From CAVUXJ01 sp963814975 (lineage in GTDB: Bacteria; Acidobacteriota; Vicinamibacteria; Vicinamibacterales; CAVVIG01), in NCBI GenBank assembly GCA_963814975.1, contig CAWFFB010000011.1, positions 1-64,000 on the forward strand: a DNA stretch of 64,000 nucleotides. Reading direction: 5' to 3'. Below the pieces are notes generated by a model that did no database searches, had not been told where the DNA came from, and saw nothing but the letters and a program-made list of their open reading frames with translations. The translations under genes were made by a program, and so were the position numbers. Below, piece by piece: positions 63,485-64,000 of this stretch (position 1 is its first letter; every line of letters starts with the position of its first letter).

Positions 63485-64000
63485 TTACGCCGTCAACGGC
63501 ACCTCCTTGGCAATCGCCCACATGAAGGCAATGAGTTCGCGCGCAATGGCCGTGACCGCGACATTCGGATGCTTACCACGCGCGGTCAGGCGACGAAAGC
63601 GCTTGCACAACCGGACCTGCGCTTTCCAGCCGATGTCTTGAATCGGTTTGGGCAGCCCGCCGATGCGGCGTTGAAGATGCTCGGACACCTTGGCGGGATG
63701 CCGATACGCCCACGCCCCTTCGATCAAGGCGCGCCGCGCGCGGCCGTTGCCGGCCTTGGTGATGCCGCCTTGGCGACGGGCCGGGCCGCTCGAGTACTCC
63801 GAGGGAATCAGGCCGACGAACGCCGCTAACTGCCTCGGCGAGTCGAAGCGCGTCAGGTCGCCGAGTTCGGCGACGACGGTGATCGCGACGAGCCACTGAA
63901 CGCCGCGCAACGCCTGCAGCGCTTGCACGACCGGATAGAGCCGCCAGGCCGGACCGCGCTCAAGGAGCTCGGCCTCGAGCCGGTGGAGCCGGTCGACCTG
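63485..64000 (-). mobile_element. IS110-family transposase, C-terminal part, runs off the right edge
   Basis: 172 codons of the Transposase_20 domain: QALRGVQWLVAITVVAELGD, RQLAAFVGLIPSEYSSG, QGGITKAGNGRARRALIEGA, WAYRHPA and an end VTAIARELIAFMWAIAKEV. Uninterrupted, so this copy may be a complete, active element whose N-terminal DEDD domain lies outside the window. Related remnants are at 54.4 and 58.4 kb. Confidence 0.88.

Noticed and set aside
1..64000. tRNA, rRNA or known riboswitch
   Set aside because: No T-loop GGTTCGAnTCC in a cloverleaf context and no conserved rRNA words were seen by eye. A covariance search would be needed to exclude small RNAs.

Overview
The window is high-GC DNA that reads best as a soil Acidobacteriota genome, probably class Vicinamibacteria, and most likely a metagenome assembly. 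This is inferred from gene content: tandem Oar-like TonB-dependent receptors with carboxypeptidase-regulatory N-domains, several secreted proteins of a family I know from acidobacteria, DUF6152 and DUF4159 proteins, PQQ-type propellers and an ImuA-ImuB-DnaE2 mutasome. No rRNA, tRNA or CRISPR array was found.

Layout. 0-15.3 kb: the end of a DUF4159 gene, then four leftward receptor genes (A and B one pair of close paralogues, C and D another). Each has its own sigma70-like promoter, a 235-555 nt leader full of a degenerate TTTCATACCCGC repeat (mRNA sense), a conserved box before the ribosome binding site, and a hairpin after the stop. All four are interrupted by frameshifts, D most heavily. 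15.6-20.1 kb: an intact RND efflux permease and its membrane-fusion lipoprotein. 20.3-33.7 kb: secreted and periplasmic metabolism (xanthine-dehydrogenase-type molybdoenzyme, dienelactone hydrolase, SMP-30 lactonase, two c'-type cytochromes, PQQ-like propeller, three paralogous secreted proteins, DUF6152 protein) and an MFS exporter. 33.7-39.9 kb: the damage-inducible mutasome operon imuA-imuB-dnaE2 behind a promoter with a palindromic operator candidate. 40-46.6 kb: a response regulator coupled to a 72-aa protein, a phospholipase-D-like protein with a histone-H1-like tail, two coupled radical SAM enzymes, and divergently a SET-domain protein, an alpha/beta hydrolase and a SpoIID-like protein.

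46.7-64 kb is a decayed accessory region. It holds a broken sigma-54 activator with a GGDEF-like partner, a 5'-truncated haloperoxidase, a lone phage terminase small subunit, fragments of a PD40 protein, an amidohydrolase and a porin, and three IS110-type transposase remnants or ends. Between them sit intact genes: PQQ sugar dehydrogenase, porin, aquaporin Z, an RCK-type channel and a small Lys/Glu-rich secreted protein.

Two sequence patterns stand out. One is the layered repeat array in the receptor leaders. The other is a family of 7-bp repeat hairpins (caagtct / agacttg units) at gene ends, also inserted in frame inside imuB and dnaE2, where loss or gain of one 7-bp unit would switch the reading frame.
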